64,000 nt of DNA from Galdieria partita (lineage: Eukaryota > Rhodophyta > Bangiophyceae > Galdieriales > Galdieriaceae). The notes under the pieces are model-generated. The model was not told the origin of the DNA, did no database searches, and saw only the letters and a program-made list of their open reading frames with translations. Each line of letters begins with the position of its first letter. Positions within the stretch are counted from its first letter, which is position 1. The position numbers and the translations under genes were made by a program. Below, in pieces: positions 47,679 to 60,473 of the stretch. The DNA lies in contig BQMJ01000029.1 of NCBI GenBank assembly GCA_025991245.1, positions 1 to 64,000 on the forward strand, written 5' to 3'.

Positions 47679-48355
47679 CTATTTACCTTTTTTATTTTGT
47701 TGCTTGGAGTTTAACCTCTTCTGAATTCGACTAAACAGTTCAGGTTGAAAGCCCAAAGGGAAAAGTACTTCTAGAACAATGAAAAGGGGTGCAGTTGCAA
47801 AGGCTTGTATCAAGTTATCAAGAAGTGCCGGCCTCCGCTCTACTAAAGGTTCAAAGGAATATAAAGTTACAACAAGTACTTACTTTCAAAAACTCCGTGA
47901 CCAATGAACTGCGCTATCCAGCCAGTGACGTTAAGTAAAAGAGCCAAAAGAATTGCCCTTTGAGTTGGCACGGAACGAACGAATAGGTTGGCAAGTAACA
48001 GCAACACTGCAACCAGAATACTAGCAGGCACCTTTTCGAAGAAAAATGAAAACCCTCATAAACCCTCATAAACCCTGTTACTCACCCCCGCTCTTGGGTT
48101 TAAAAATTCATAATATAAGATATAACTTGAAGCCAATACAAGGGCTCCGTTGAGAGGAAAAGTGGAAGCTAGAACTGGGATGAAACGAACCAGGTTTTCC
48201 TGAACTGTCGGAAACAGAACACCTGTGAAGGAAACAAACACTAGTGTAGACCATAAAATAATAGGAACAAATAAAATATGAACTAATTTGTTTACAAGAT
48301 TGCTATGATAAGAAGCATAAAAAGTGTATTGTTCCTCTAAATCGAACAACGACAT
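47679..48355 (-). CDS. Mpo1-like (DUF962/YGL010w) membrane protein
   Basis: Small multi-spanning membrane protein read from three exons: from the ATG at 48355 to a GTGAGT donor near 48085, a middle exon ending in GHGVFE near 47885, and a last exon to the stop at 47679. Seen: the family opening EQYTFYASYHSNLVNKLVH, hydrophobic segments, AQFIGHGVFE and then RPALLDN...APLFIVLEVLF, with a Lys-rich tail. Family knowledge: yeast Mpo1 is an ER dioxygenase that alpha-oxidises 2-hydroxy fatty acids from phytosphingosine, with conserved His residues as seen in YHSNLVNKLVH and FIGHG. The frame extends upstream to a TTG at 48370; the first ATG is preferred. Confidence 0.85.
48050..48076. repeat. Interstitial telomere-like repeat inside an intron
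   Basis: Nearly three tandem copies of AACCCTCATA lie within the first intron of the Mpo1-like gene. The unit CCCTCATAAA differs by one base from the chromosome-end unit CCCTAATAAA and has the same orientation and the same 10-base period. Confidence 0.7.
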
Positions 48356-48721
48356 GAGAGAAACTGTCAATCAATTTCTCCACACAACTCCAATTGGGCT
48401 CCATTGGACTAACCCAACAATAGTACAGCCATTGAAAGAACTTGCTAAACAACCAAGCCAGACTGACATGACCAAGTGCACTATTTTCAAGAAGAATAAT
48501 AATTCTTCATTCAATAATATAACTCAGGACAACAATATCATACGGTTATCTGGAATAGGGCGACTTGTAAAGAACAAATGATCAACAAAATCAAGCCATT
48601 TCTTTATGAATCATATTATTTAGCTTATATCAATTACGCAAAAGTGACATAGACGTGCAACCAACATGAAAATTCGGTAGAACTAAAATTACAATGTCCT
48701 TCGTATTTCAATCCACTCTGG
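48356..48721. other. Spacer between Mpo1-like and coiled-coil genes
   Basis: About 365 bp. An open frame on the + strand from an ATG at 48354 to 48581 (76 residues, Asn/Thr/Gln-rich) has no known domain and is not annotated as a gene. The rest is A/T-rich. Confidence 0.4.
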
Positions 48722-51700
48722 TTATGCCGTTATTTGAACATCTTGGGGTAAACGAAGTCGTTTACGAAGACGTTCATTCTCTTCTCTCACTTCACGAAGA
48801 CGAGCATTCGTACGTTCCAATTCGGTGTGCAACTCTGTTGATTCTTGTCTCAAAGATTTCAAAGACGACTGCAACTCTCTCGTACGATGAGTCAGCTTCA
48901 ATTCTGAATCACGCAAACCTGGAGCATTTTGAATCTTCAGTGAAAAGTGATCATAAAAAGTCAACAATACCATCACAAACTGCTTTCTCATATGCCAGCC
49001 GTTCCTCTAAATCTTTCACGCGGGCTCTTAATTTCTCAACTTCGATAGAAAGGTGGGAATCATTCCGTTCTTTCTTTCTCAGTTTCGACTCCAACTATAA
49101 AAACCAGTTGTCATATACAAAATGGTAAAATAAAACTATCGAGATACTTGCCTTTTGCAGAGTTAGTTCTTTCCTAGAAAAGTCCTGTTCCAACTCTTTT
49201 ACAGTGGCCTCCTGTCTTCTCAATTCGTTTTCATATTTCAATATATATTCCTTCAATTTTTCTCTCTCCTTATCCAATTCCTTAATTACTTTATCTTGTT
49301 TCTCCACTGTGGATGATAACTCCTTGTTCCTTCTTTTCAAACTCTCCAACTGCTGACTGAGTTCCTCTCTTTCCTGTTCTGTTTTATGGTCCATTTCATA
49401 CTTCAGATTTTCCAATGATAGTTTCACTTCATTAAGTTGAGCGTGAGTGCGTTCTAATTCTTGAGATAGATTCTCTTTTTCCTTCTTCACCAAAGATAAT
49501 TCTTGAGACACTCTAGATAGTTCCTGCTTACAAAGTGCTGTAGGACAGTTTTCAATCTCTTGGACTTTGGCTTCTGCTGTGGCAACTTGTTCACGAAGAG
49601 AAAGAATGAGACGTTCCAAGTTATTTCGTTGAACTTGCTCTTCTTTCAAACTTTGTTTCAGCAATTGAAGCTGAGATCTTAACTGAGTTGCTTCTTCCTG
49701 TAGTTGATAACACTCCCTCGCTAAAGATGCCGCTTTCTTTCAAGATAAAGTCTAAATATTGTACTGCAACAAAAAGGATCAACTTACTTTCTGTAGCATT
49801 TCTTTTGACCAATTTTCACTTTCTTGTAGCATCTTGATGGATTCAGCCTCCTTGAAGGAATGTCACTATTTTCCATAATGAAATGACTGTGATATGACTT
49901 ACTGCCTGAGCATTCCTCACAGCCAATTGAGCATCTTGATTCTCATTTAAAGAAGCCTGCAGTTCCTTGGCAGTGTTTTGCGCGGCTTCTTCATAGGCCT
50001 TCATTTCATTAACGAGAGAATCAACAGACTAAGAAACAACTCAATATCAACATGGAACAACGGCAAATATTGCTTTTACCTGTTCCAACTCTTGAACACG
50101 TTCATATAAGTAGTGTTTTTCTTCATTCAATGAAGAGATTTGTTCCTGGAGAGAAGAAATTTCAACTTCCTTTTCGAGGAAGCTTTTCTCATATAATTGA
50201 ATCTCATTGCATTGTTCTCTATAAAGCTGCAGAATCTCGTCCTTTTCTTTCTGAACTTGAGATAGATCTTCTCTGAGCTGATTAACTTTTTCCGAATCAA
50301 GTTTCGAAGACATATCCATTCCAGCCTTTTCACGTTCCAACTGAGATATTTCTTTATTTACTATCTGACACTCTGCAGTCATTTGACGCAGATCCTACAA
50401 GAGTCATAAAGAGTTCATTCCAGACAACTCTCAAACTGTGCTTACCTCTTCCAACCACTGTTTCTCTTTGCGAAGGTGCTCCATTTCATCACGAGTGGAT
50501 GATACAGTATTTTTCAACTCTTCGATTTCAGCGATGTAATTTTGTATTTCTTCGTTCTTCTTCTTTAAGATGGACTCCAACTCCTGTATCTGTTTCTCAT
50601 TATTCGTGCGTTTCTCTTCATCGACCTTAAGCAAGCCTTTATAAGAATATCGTATAATAAAATGGTCACAAACCGTCATTTCATTTTTCAGAGCATCATA
50701 TTGTTGTTTCAACTCTGTAACCTGATTAGACATTTCTTCGATTCTCGATTGCAAACTATCCCTCTCTGTTTCCATCTCTTCAAGAGTAACACGAAGACTT
50801 TCATTCGTTCTCTCTAAAATGACTGTCTCTTCCTTAGTCTCAGCCAATTCGGTCTCAAGTTGCTTAATCTAGACACATAATCTCTAACGAGCGAAAAAAT
50901 GTCTAAACGAGCTTACCCTTTCCACAAGTTCTTCATTTGACTTTTCTGAACCGGTTGCAAAAGAGCGTTTGGAAGCCTTCTCAAAAGCGTCAAACAGCTC
51001 ACTCATTTCATCGATCTTTGTGTGCAATTCTTGCAATTCGTGTCTATTGGCTCTTAAGGAAGCTAGCATTCTAGAATTTTCTATTTCAAGGTCTTGATAA
51101 CTTGTCTTGAGACTTTCTAATTCCTTTTGAAAGTGTCCAGCATCATTCTTCCACCTGTCTCGTTCCACTTCTATGGCTTCACGCTTCATAATTTCCTCGT
51201 CTCTTTGCTTCTCCATTTCAAACTTGGCGTTCCTCGAAATACGAAGTTCTTCTGTCTTCTTACGGAGTTCTTGTCTCATCACATTTAATGCTTCTGCTAA
51301 GCGACCATTTTCCTTTTTGTTCCTGTCTGTAAGAGAAGAGAAAGTATCTTCAAAGCGGCGTTCCTGTGACTTTTTATATTCTTCCAGTTCAGTCAACGAG
51401 TCGTAATACAACTTGCGAAAATTGTTTCTTTCTCCAATCAGCATTCGAACTGTCGCATTCATGTTTGCAAGTTGCCGAGAATATGCCTCTGCTAATTCTC
51501 TTAATGCATTCCTTGACCTTGTACTAGTTGGAGCTGCTAATTGAAAACTTGAGAAATAAAGTATTTGTCTGATTGTCTTTCATACCATGTTCTTCAGTGA
51601 ACGAGCGAGAAATAACCTACTTGCTTCTAAACAAATAACTACGAGAGTTCAAAATAATACCTACATTTTCGAAAGACTGTTCCAAACTGCTGGCTACCCT

Positions 51701-52149
51701 AGCATCGTCAGTTGATTTTCTTTCCAATCCGAAAGTTGATAGTTGTTCATCTGAAAGTTGGCTACGTTGCAATCGTTCTAGCTGCTCTCGTGCAGCTTCT
51801 AAGCGTTGGCGCAAGTGTTCAATATCAAGAGACCTTGAAAAAAAGCTATAACAATAGTTGAATACAAGAGACAAGTCCTTACTTTGCATTTCCAGTTCCC
51901 GTTCTTCCCTCTGAGGAGCTTCTTCCAAAAGAGTCTTCGGGGTTTAACCATCCAGGCTGTTCGAAAGGAGCAAAATCCACGTTTTCCTCCTAGTTTACAG
52001 TTTCTTCAAATTGCAAACAGTGATACGGTGAAAGCGTTACGCACTGTTTCAGCAGCTGACAGGAGCTCTCGACTCCTTTGAAGCTGTTCCTCCAATTCTT
52101 TAAGTTCATCCTTTTTGGTAGTTAATAGGAGTAACGAATAGTGTACCAT
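48722..52149 (-). CDS. Long coiled-coil protein (golgin/USO1-like or Tpr-like)
   Basis: Large gene of about a dozen exons with short introns, from an ATG at 52149 (MVHYSLLLLTTKKDELKELE) to a stop at 48722. After a short N-terminal helix, an acidic linker contains FAPFEQPGWLNPEDSFG. From there nearly the whole protein is heptad-patterned Glu/Lys/Leu/Gln sequence, for example LRQRLEAAREQLERLQ, followed by RMLIGERNNFRKLYYDSL, and ending RLRKRLRLPQDVQITA. No motor, GRIP or membrane segment is evident. Family knowledge: proteins of this kind act as tethers or scaffolds at the Golgi, nuclear pore or centrosome. Coiled-coil composition alone cannot decide between these. It is divergent from DNA2, with about 315 bp between starts. 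Confidence 0.75.
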
Positions 52150-52464
52150 ACAACACTACCATTTGTTGTTTCTAGTCTCTTGTACGTTAAGAGACAAAGT
52201 TGATTGAAATATGGAGCGCGCCTTGCGATTGTCTATTTGAAATTCCCAACGCACAATACATGCGACATCCACAGAATTCTGCAGGTTTTGCTGCTTTTTG
52301 TCAACCAATTAGCGTGTTTTCGAAGCAAAATTTTTTATACTACTAGTTACAAAATATTGAAATAGAATGGTTGAATATATCGTTCTTTTGAGTCAGTCTC
52401 TTCGCATCGTCTTAGGAGAAGCCAAATAGACAATGGCTTGCCCTGTTTTGAATTTTGCATTTGA

Positions 52465-55400
52465 ATGGATCGGTTTGTGCTTCGCGGGTCTGGTTGTTGT
52501 GCTCCACAGAAGACTGAAAAAAACGAACAAGTAGTTGCACTCAAGAAAGCCAAAACGAATAGAAAAAGAAATGTTTCTTCTAAGCCTATTACACAGAAGA
52601 GAAAAGCACAAGTGCCATTGAAAGAAGATAATATAGAATCCAACAAAGAAAAAGAAAATCAAAAGGAAATCCAAGGTGTGCTTATTATTTTGTCTTGTTT
52701 CTATATTTTCACTTTGCTCTCTTCTCGCAGTAGATACTTTGGATACCAAAACTCCTTTTCCAGATGATCTAGAAGACATAGGTAGCCAACTAGTGATATG
52801 GAATGATGAATCCAATATTGCGAAGTTGCAGAATTCGCGAAACATGGAATTGGAAAAGAAACACGAAACTTTCACTAGAATAGATGAACAGTTCAAGTCG
52901 AATACGCATCACGAGACAACACAAGACTTGGGATTCTCATCTCCAGAGCTCTTTCAGTTTTGGAAGCGCTATGGAGTTTCCAGATTGAACATTAAAAGGA
53001 GAAAGCACTTGAGAAATAGACAGTTACAGCAAGAAGAAAACTTGGAGATTGAAGATGCTGATTCCAATCTCTATAGAAGAGACTATACCAAGTCAGATAA
53101 TATATCAAACTCACAACCTTGCTATTCAACTGGTATAGAATGCAAAGATGAAACCATTTCTTCTTCCCTTTTAGAAAGCTGTGAAGAACTTTCTCCCGAT
53201 ATTGTTTTGTCTCTAGAAGAATGGTTTCGTAAATACGAACAAGTAAGAATATCAAAGCTCGATATCGAAAGAAGAATCTTTATGTTCTTTTAGCAAATAG
53301 GACCAACAAAAGCTTCTAGCGAAAGATTAAGGGTAATAGATGTAGTGGATAACGAAGAAAGCAGAACGAAATTACTCTATTTAAATCAAATGACAGATGA
53401 ATGTAAAAGGTTGAAAGATTCCTCACATGTATGATGACTCAATTTGAAATAGTCTTTCTGTCTTATTGTGTGATCAATGGTACGATACGATAGTCTACAA
53501 GGGTGACATTGTCCGAGTCGTTCAAGTGGATGAAAATAATGTTTTCCAGCCTTTTCCGAGTAAGTTTGAACAACTGAAATGAATTTCTCAGTCCTGCTTC
53601 GTATTGACTGAATTTGATATTTTTACAGAGAAATTTTCAGTTGATGTGCAGATACGAGTAGATGAGAACAATAACTTTTTCATACTACATCCAGACACAT
53701 TAATCAGTGTTACTTGTTTATCCAATTCATTTACGTGCATGAGAAGAGCTGTACTTGCCGACTGGAATCGTTTTGCTGGAGGTAAAGTTCTTACAATTCA
53801 CCTTTAATGTCATTGAATTGTCAAAGTGGATTCAATTTCTGCATTGGAAGGCGCAATGATACACAGTCTTATCGAAACTGGTTTGCTCCATGTTTCCAAC
53901 GAACAGATTGCGGAAAACAATTCCATCATCGCCTCATTGCTTTCCAGTTTGACGGAACAAGTAAATTATATAGTGGATGCACAGCTAGAAAATCTGTATG
54001 CACTTTCTGCAGATGATCAAGTTGTGAGATCTTTGCTACTAGATTTTGTTCCTCAGGTTGTTAGGTGGCTAGAAAGTAGCATTGTAAATTCCGGCTCAAG
54101 GTTCGTGTGAACTCTTCTCATGTAAGAATAGCAAATTGAATATCAAATAGTTTGCAGATGGAGTGCTATGGCATGCGTAATATCAAAGCCAATCAAGTTC
54201 GACTCATTAAAGCAGATACTGTAGAAGAAACTATTTGGAGTCCCATATGGGGTTTAAAAGGAAAAGTATAAAAAGTCAAAATCAGAATATCTCAAATATT
54301 CATCCAATATTTATTAGATAGACGCCATCTTTCAAATACAAATAGAACAGAGTCAGGTTCAACGAGTACCCTTCGAACTCAAGACAGTAACTGAACATCA
54401 TTCGTTGACTCCATCTATAGCCCATAGGGCTCAGGTAAGAAATACCACTTCAAATAATTTTTTTTCGACAATGAAATGACTTTTCTCTCTAGTTGTTACT
54501 GTATTCTCTACTTTTAAGTGATAGAAATGAGCAATCTTGTGACAATGGCTTGTTGTCCTACTTTGTTCGCACAAGCCAAAGAAATTCTAAGGTCCCCTCT
54601 CAGCAAACTGTCCTTGTAGCTTCCACACGTGCTGAACTTGTTGGCCTACTCATGACTCGAAATGAAATGGTGAGATATGAATCTCATGAAAGGGAATCGG
54701 CGTTTCCTCCTTTGCTCCAGGTACGTAAAGTACATTTAACAAGTCAATAGTTTCTTATATTGAAAATGAAGCAATCTCAAGCAATATGCCGAAAATGCAA
54801 TGTGGCAAGCAGCTGCATGATCCTTCACAAACTTTTAGAAAATGGTAACGAAGACACTAGTCGTTGTGGACCAGGTGTCGAATTGTTTACTCAGAATACT
54901 TGGCAGCTTACACAGAATCATAGTCGGTAAAAACTGCTTTTAATGCCCAATCATAGTCTCTGATCTTTGACTGTCAGTTACTTTCAGCATTGGTTTCATA
55001 TCCTTCGCAAAGAAGAACAATATGTGCAACAGACGAGACAAGAAATATGGACTCTTAATTGTGAAGAAAGAGAACGTCAAGGCAACTGCTTTGGTGGCTT
55101 GGAGCTCGTTTTTAACGAAGAGACTGAAAGACCATCGTCCGCATCTGAAAACAAAGCGGGTCGTTGGAGGCATACGTTTCGAAGGAAGGACTCTGCGCAA
55201 CCTTTTAGTTTTCTTGGTTTTAATATTGTTTTGGGTGATTACGTAGTGGTATCCGGAATGGATGCAGAAGTTAGCAGCTCAATTTTTGTTTTGGAAAACT
55301 TTACTTAACGTTCGTTTAGAGTTCATGGAAAGTGGGGGTTGCAAGAGGATTCGTTTGTGGTCTGTCAGATAAGAGTGTTATTATAGAGCTGGATAGTAAT

Positions 55401-57355
55401 CTCTATGGAAATTCCAATGGACAGTCTCTATCTCTTGTCAAAGAATGGCGAATCGACAAGGACGAAATGCTTTCTGGTTGGGCCATTGTAAAGGTAATCA
55501 TCTCATTTCTACTGAATGCCATTTCATAACAGTCCAATAGACTAATTTACAGTGTCTCTTTCTGCCACAAGAGAATGAGGGATGTGCAAAACTAAGAAGC
55601 CTCATCGTAGATTTGGAGCCACCTCGACTAGATAAACAACTCCATCTGGACTTTTCTCAATATGATGCCTTTACAAAACTAAATGAAGAACAACAAACTG
55701 GAATCGTAAAAGCATTTCAATCGCTGGATTATATGCTTGTACATGGAATGCCTGGTACAGGTAAGCATATAAATATGAAATGAATATACTCATGATCCTC
55801 CAGGCAAAACTGCGTGGATAGTAGCTTTGGTAGAAATAGCAGTTCAACAGGGACTTTCAGTGCTGTTGTGTGGTCATACGCATACTTCCGTAGACAATAT
55901 ATTGTTGAGATTGAAACACCGGAATGTATCATTTCTTAGACTAGGTAGATATGACTTGATTCATCATCAGTTATGGGACTCTTGTTTATATAGTCCCAAC
56001 AAACCAAGTATGTGATATATCTTGTAGTTTGTGAGATATTTCATCTCTCCATGTGATTGCTTTAGAGCCCCGATCAGTCAAGGAATGGAAACAAGTTTTA
56101 GAAACTCCCTCTGTCGTAGCAACTACTTGTATGGGTGTTTCTCATGTTATCTTTTCAAAAAGACAATTCGATCTCGTAGGTTCGTATTGTATTTGTTTGT
56201 GGTCATTATGAAATGTGCAATCATTTTTCCAAAGTGGTAGATGAAGCTGGTCAAATAGCAGAACCAGTGTGTTTAGGGCCTTTGAGAATGTCCAAAGGGA
56301 GTTTTGTTCTAGTAGGAGACCCGTATCAACTTCCTCCACTTATGAGGGCTTCCAAATGGAAAGAGAATGTTCAAAGTTTATTTGAGAGACTTTGTTTGGT
56401 TGGTATTATGACCATTTCTTTGATAGAAATATACGTGACGATAACAACTTAGGAGCATCCACAAGCAACTGTCACATTCTGTAAACAATATCGAATGGCA
56501 GAAGATATCATGAAACTTAGTAATCAACTCATTTATTCAAACCAATTACATTGTGCAGATAATCAGGTTGCCAATCGATGTCTTGCAACCTTTTCAAGTG
56601 AGTGATGACCATTTGTTTATCTTCATACTTTTATATATACAATCAACTAGATGAAAAGTATGGTTCCTACCCTGAGTGGTTGAGAAGATGTATGGACAGT
56701 CAATCGAGAGTAGTCTTTTTAGATACCGATGCGTTGCCTGCAAGAGAAATACGCAACAAGCAATGCATTGAAGAGACGATGTTCTCGGATGGACCTCCTT
56801 CTTCTACTAGTACTCATTGGAACCCTCAAGAAGCAGCATTGATTGTTAAAATAGTTTCCAACTTGCATCTACAAGGCTTACCACTTGAGGATATGGGTAT
56901 CATTTCGCCCTATAGAGCACAATGCAGCTATCTATATCATCATTTGTCTCATTGGAATGGCCGTCTTGAAGTCAAGACAGTAGATCAATTTCAAGGTAGG
57001 GACAAGCCTTGCATTATTTTCTCCTTTGTACGTAGCAATGCAGAGAAAAGGTACGTTTCTTATTTTCTTTCCAATGAAAGTTGAAGGAAACATTCCTCAA
57101 AGAGTTGGCTCTTTGTTGAGAGATTGGAGAAGACTCAATGTGGCTTTCACGAGAGCACAATCCAAATGTATATTTGTAGGTTCTCTTTCTACCTTGAAAG
57201 AAGGATGTCCCTTTCTTGCCAAGTTTACAAGCTTGCTACAACAACAAGACTGGATTGTAAGCATTCCTAAAGAAGAGGCAGCAATAACAACGAATGTAGA
57301 CATCCATTATGATGACCAGGAAACAACGACTCTTGAACAACTGGTCAAACTATAA
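52465..57355 (+). CDS. DNA2: DNA2 ATP-dependent helicase/nuclease
   Basis: Processes Okazaki flaps and resects DNA ends in nucleus and possibly mitochondria. Many exons (about 15) with introns of roughly 45-60 bp. Order of parts: a basic Lys/Arg-rich N-terminus from the ATG at 52465; GDIVRVVQVDENN; the nuclease domain with HPDTLISVTC, FTCMRRAVL (first cluster Cys) and EGAMIHSL; GLKGKIDAIF and PFELKT, giving the catalytic Asp and Glu-x-Lys; then CRKCNVASSCM, the C-x2-C-x5-C completing the 4Fe-4S site; then a superfamily 1 helicase with HGMPGTGKTAW, VVDEAGQIAEP, GDPYQLPP, TVDQFQGRD and VAFTRAQSK. An intron interrupts the Walker A loop between GMPGTG and KTA. All catalytic residues I looked for are present. 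It ends 32 bp from the convergent RWP-RK gene. Confidence 0.93.
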
Positions 57356-57387
57356 ATGTCTTTACAGTCTTTTCTTCATTTGTGTCT

Positions 57388-59141
57388 TTATTCTCGTGTA
57401 TTACCACTTACAACCATCATTGCCCACAATACTACTGGTTTATCGCTTCCTTGCGACGATTGTTCATCATGAAAATGATATTTCCCAACGATATATAAAC
57501 CACCACTTTCTGCACTCTCCAATACACGAAAACAACGCTTCACAGTTGCTTTGCTATCGTAACAACTCTCAAACGCACGGAGGAAAGGAGTATCCATCAC
57601 TTGAGTAGAAACTGAAAAGGGTAGATCAAACGATGGTATATTCTCGATTCCAACTCTTTCTGTGATACGATTGCCATAATAGTCACATGTCCACATTCCC
57701 ATCTTTAACGCATTACATATGCATTCCAACACTTTCAATGGCATCTGCGGCTCAAAAGAATCAAAAATTCGATTCATCGTCTCAAAAATCAAGTAAAACT
57801 CCTTCTTATATGAGCTATCTACCATAGGACTGAACTTTGCATCAAACTCTTGGAACATATCATTGATGCTCGATGTTGATGCAGGTATGAGTACTGAAGA
57901 CTCCGCAATGATGTCGATTCCAGAATGAGAGCTCTTCCATGTCCTTATATTTTCCTTCTCTTTGGCTTCCCCAAAATGAAGAAGAATATCAGGCATGTCT
58001 CCTTCGCTTTTAGTCGACTCCAGGTCACTATCTAGTCTACTTCTCTTATGTGGGCGCTTTCGACATAAATCAAGAACTTCATCATAAGACAAATTTTCAA
58101 CTCCAGGAGCCACAGAAAATGCACGTTCTTGTCTCTCAATATGTCTGGCTACAGATTTCAACTTGCGATGTGGCCATCTTGATATACCAAAGCGACGACA
58201 AATTTTCTTTAAAACAGTAACACATACACCCAATTTTGCAGAAGCTTCATTCATCGGAAGATGAAAATGGTTTTTCTAAAATAAAGTCAGTTTCTTATTA
58301 TTCAACGAAAAACTGTCTTCATTACCAACGTGTTCCAATCAATCCGCTCTCGACGACGAGAAGGATGGTGTGTCTCAGGCATGTTTTCATCCCGAGAGGT
58401 TACAGAGTTTTGATCCGAAGAAAAATCACCTTCCGATTGGTAAACAATACTATCCGACATATGTCCTGCCATATCTGAACCACTGTCATTATCTATCGTG
58501 TTTTCATTTCTGTTCGACATAACACTTGCTTCCTTTCTATTTCCTATATTCGGAGACATAGCAGAGGTCTTCAACCCTGGGGAACTATTATAGAAAGCGG
58601 GAGAGTTTGTTGCAAAGCAAGGAATTGAAGCCTTCATGGGAGGTTCCTGCAACGCTGACTGTGTTTGCGCTTGCACTGACCTATTTGGAGGTATATTAGG
58701 TACTCCAGACATATTCCAATAAGGCTGCGTCCATCTTGAAGGTGACACATACGGCATCCCTTGCAGCCCATTCATATTTTGTCCCACCAAAGTCTCTTGA
58801 ACACTTGAGAAAGTACCATGACCAGTTAAAGCTTTGCTATGTTGAAAAGAGGATGTGAATTGCTCGTTGACAAAATTGCCTGGGTCCAATTGCCCTTCCG
58901 TTGACCTCCAAAGTGGTTGTTGACTTGGAAAAGGGTTTGCCTGGTATTGTAAAGACATGGCAACCAAGTTATCCGGAGCGTGGCTTACATTTGTCCAACT
59001 ATTCAAAGCTCCAGAAACTGCTCGGAGGTCCTGCCACTCTTTCTGTGCCAATCTGTCTTCCTGAGAGTTTGAGAAAGGGGAAGGTTCAAGGACCTGGTGT
59101 AGCCTTTCTGATTCTGCAATACCAGGGTTCTTTCTCTCCAT
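57388..59141 (-). CDS. RWP-RK domain transcription factor
   Basis: 567 residues from two exons, 59141-58326 and 58275-57388, joined across a 50 bp intron (GTAATG donor, TTTTAG acceptor). The N-terminal half is Ser/Gln/Pro/Asn-rich and looks disordered, a typical activation region. The DNA-binding domain lies at about residues 272-316: NHFHLPMNEASAKLGVC, then the signature RWPHRK near 304. A Lys/Arg-rich KRPHKRSR segment follows as a probable nuclear signal. The C-terminal third is folded-looking (FYLIFETMNRIFDSFEP) but unnamed. Family knowledge: RWP-RK proteins (NIN-like, RKD) control nitrogen responses and gamete development in plants and algae. No PB1 domain is seen, so it is closer to the RKD type by architecture. 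Confidence 0.92.
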
Positions 59142-59493
59142 AACGAATGATGCAGTTTATGCGTCCCAAAGGTATTAGCGTCACTACCTTGTCTCAGTGC
59201 CTCACGGCAAAAGCATCAGTTGCGCCAAGGTATAAATCGCTTTCTCAGTCACCGATTGGATTCAACAATTTCCGCGGATTTGTCCACACACGTGTCCTGT
59301 GAATCATGATTGGCTTAGATCCATGCCGTTTCGAGAAGAAGCGTCAAACGTTGCTTGAATTTCTATATTTAGGCTATTCCCTTGTTTCTAACTTTGTTGT
59401 GATACTTTTACAAGTCACAGCACAGAAATGAATAACCCATGCCAACGGTAATTTTTATCGAGTTCATTCTCCTTATCGTTTGGTGCATTAAGA
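59142..59493. promoter_or_regulatory. Shared upstream region of RWP-RK and methyltransferase genes
   Basis: About 350 bp between two divergent start codons, so both promoters should be here. No specific element was recognised. Confidence 0.35.
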
Positions 59494-60342
59494 ATGAATC
59501 AATTTGATCCTGACAAGTTTAAGCAAGAACAAAAGGCACGCTGGAATCAAGGCGCTCGTTCTACTTGGACGCTATGGAAGGAAACACAAGTAGAAGATAC
59601 TCCAGCAAAGTTTTTTTTGGAACTAGTACCTGTTCGTCCTGGAGTCAAAGTTTTAGACCTTGCCTGTGGTTCTGGTGAAACCTCACTTCAAGTTGCTCAA
59701 CTAATCTCTAGTCACCTAACGACTGATTCAAAGGACGCAAAAATAGTTTGTGTGGATATTTCGGACGAAATGCTCAGAGTTCTCAATCAAAGAGCACAAG
59801 AGAGGGGGTTATCTGATATAGTTGAGACTTGTTGTGAAGACGCCGAGAAGGTCGACTTTGGCCCCCACTACTTTGACATGGTTATGAGTCAGTTTGGAGT
59901 CATGTTCTTACCCCATCTTCCTGAAGACTTGGCAAATATTCGTAAGATGATGAGACCCGGTAGTTTATTTTGCTGTGTTATATGGGGAGAGGAGAAGGAC
60001 TGTCACATATTCTATGCAGCTAGAAGTGTAGTCAATCCCCCTCCTCCACCACCCGGAACGCCCGTTTCATATGGTACCAAGGATAAAGTAATGCAAGCTC
60101 TGAGAAAGGCGGAGTTCTCGGATGTAAAGGCTGTCGAGTTTCAAGTTGTTCACGAAACCAAGGATGCTGAAGAGTACATTACTCTTATGTCCGGTGTCAA
60201 CAAATGGTTGGAGAAGAGTCTAGGTGAGAAAGGTTCAGAATTATGGCAAAAGTTGGTAGAATATTGTAATAGCAATTATCGCACGAGTCGTGGCACTTTG
60301 CAGTTTCCTAATGTTTGCGTAGGCATAACGGCAGTCGCCTAA
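59494..60342 (+). CDS. Class I SAM-dependent methyltransferase (UbiE/COQ5-like fold)
   Basis: Intronless, 282 residues. Seen: N-terminal ARWNQGARSTWTLW, which fits the substrate cap of this group; motif I VLDLACGSGETS at about residues 52-63; the acidic end of strand 2 in VCVDIS, a likely ribose-binding Asp; CCEDAEKVDF for the adenine pocket; and the post-motif MVMSQFGVMFLPH. A Pro run (NPPPPPPGTPVS) follows the core. There is no transit peptide or membrane segment. Substrate is unknown: the family includes quinone, small-molecule and lipid methyltransferases. The absence of introns next to intron-rich genes is worth noting but does not by itself show transfer. The small LEA-like gene follows in the same direction after 131 bp. 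Confidence 0.85.
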   Translation: MNQFDPDKFKQEQKARWNQGARSTWTLWKETQVEDTPAKFFLELVPVRPGVKVLDLACGSGETSLQVAQLISSHLTTDSKDAKIVCVDISDEMLRVLNQRAQERGLSDIVETCCEDAEKVDFGPHYFDMVMSQFGVMFLPHLPEDLANIRKMMRPGSLFCCVIWGEEKDCHIFYAARSVVNPPPPPPGTPVSYGTKDKVMQALRKAEFSDVKAVEFQVVHETKDAEEYITLMSGVNKWLEKSLGEKGSELWQKLVEYCNSNYRTSRGTLQFPNVCVGITAVA

Positions 60343-60473
60343 TAAATTTTGTGATTGTAATCACTCTGGTTTTTCTAATCTCGCTGAACAAGGTGCCACG
60401 TGAATCTTGTTGGAAGCATTGTAATCCACAATGATTTGATTTCCTTGAAGCAATTGTCAATTTCTGAGTTAAC

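Noticed and set aside
48354-48581. 76-codon plus-strand frame overlapping the start of the Mpo1-like gene
   Set aside because: Asn/Thr/Gln-rich, no domain, and lies over the likely promoter of the minus-strand gene.
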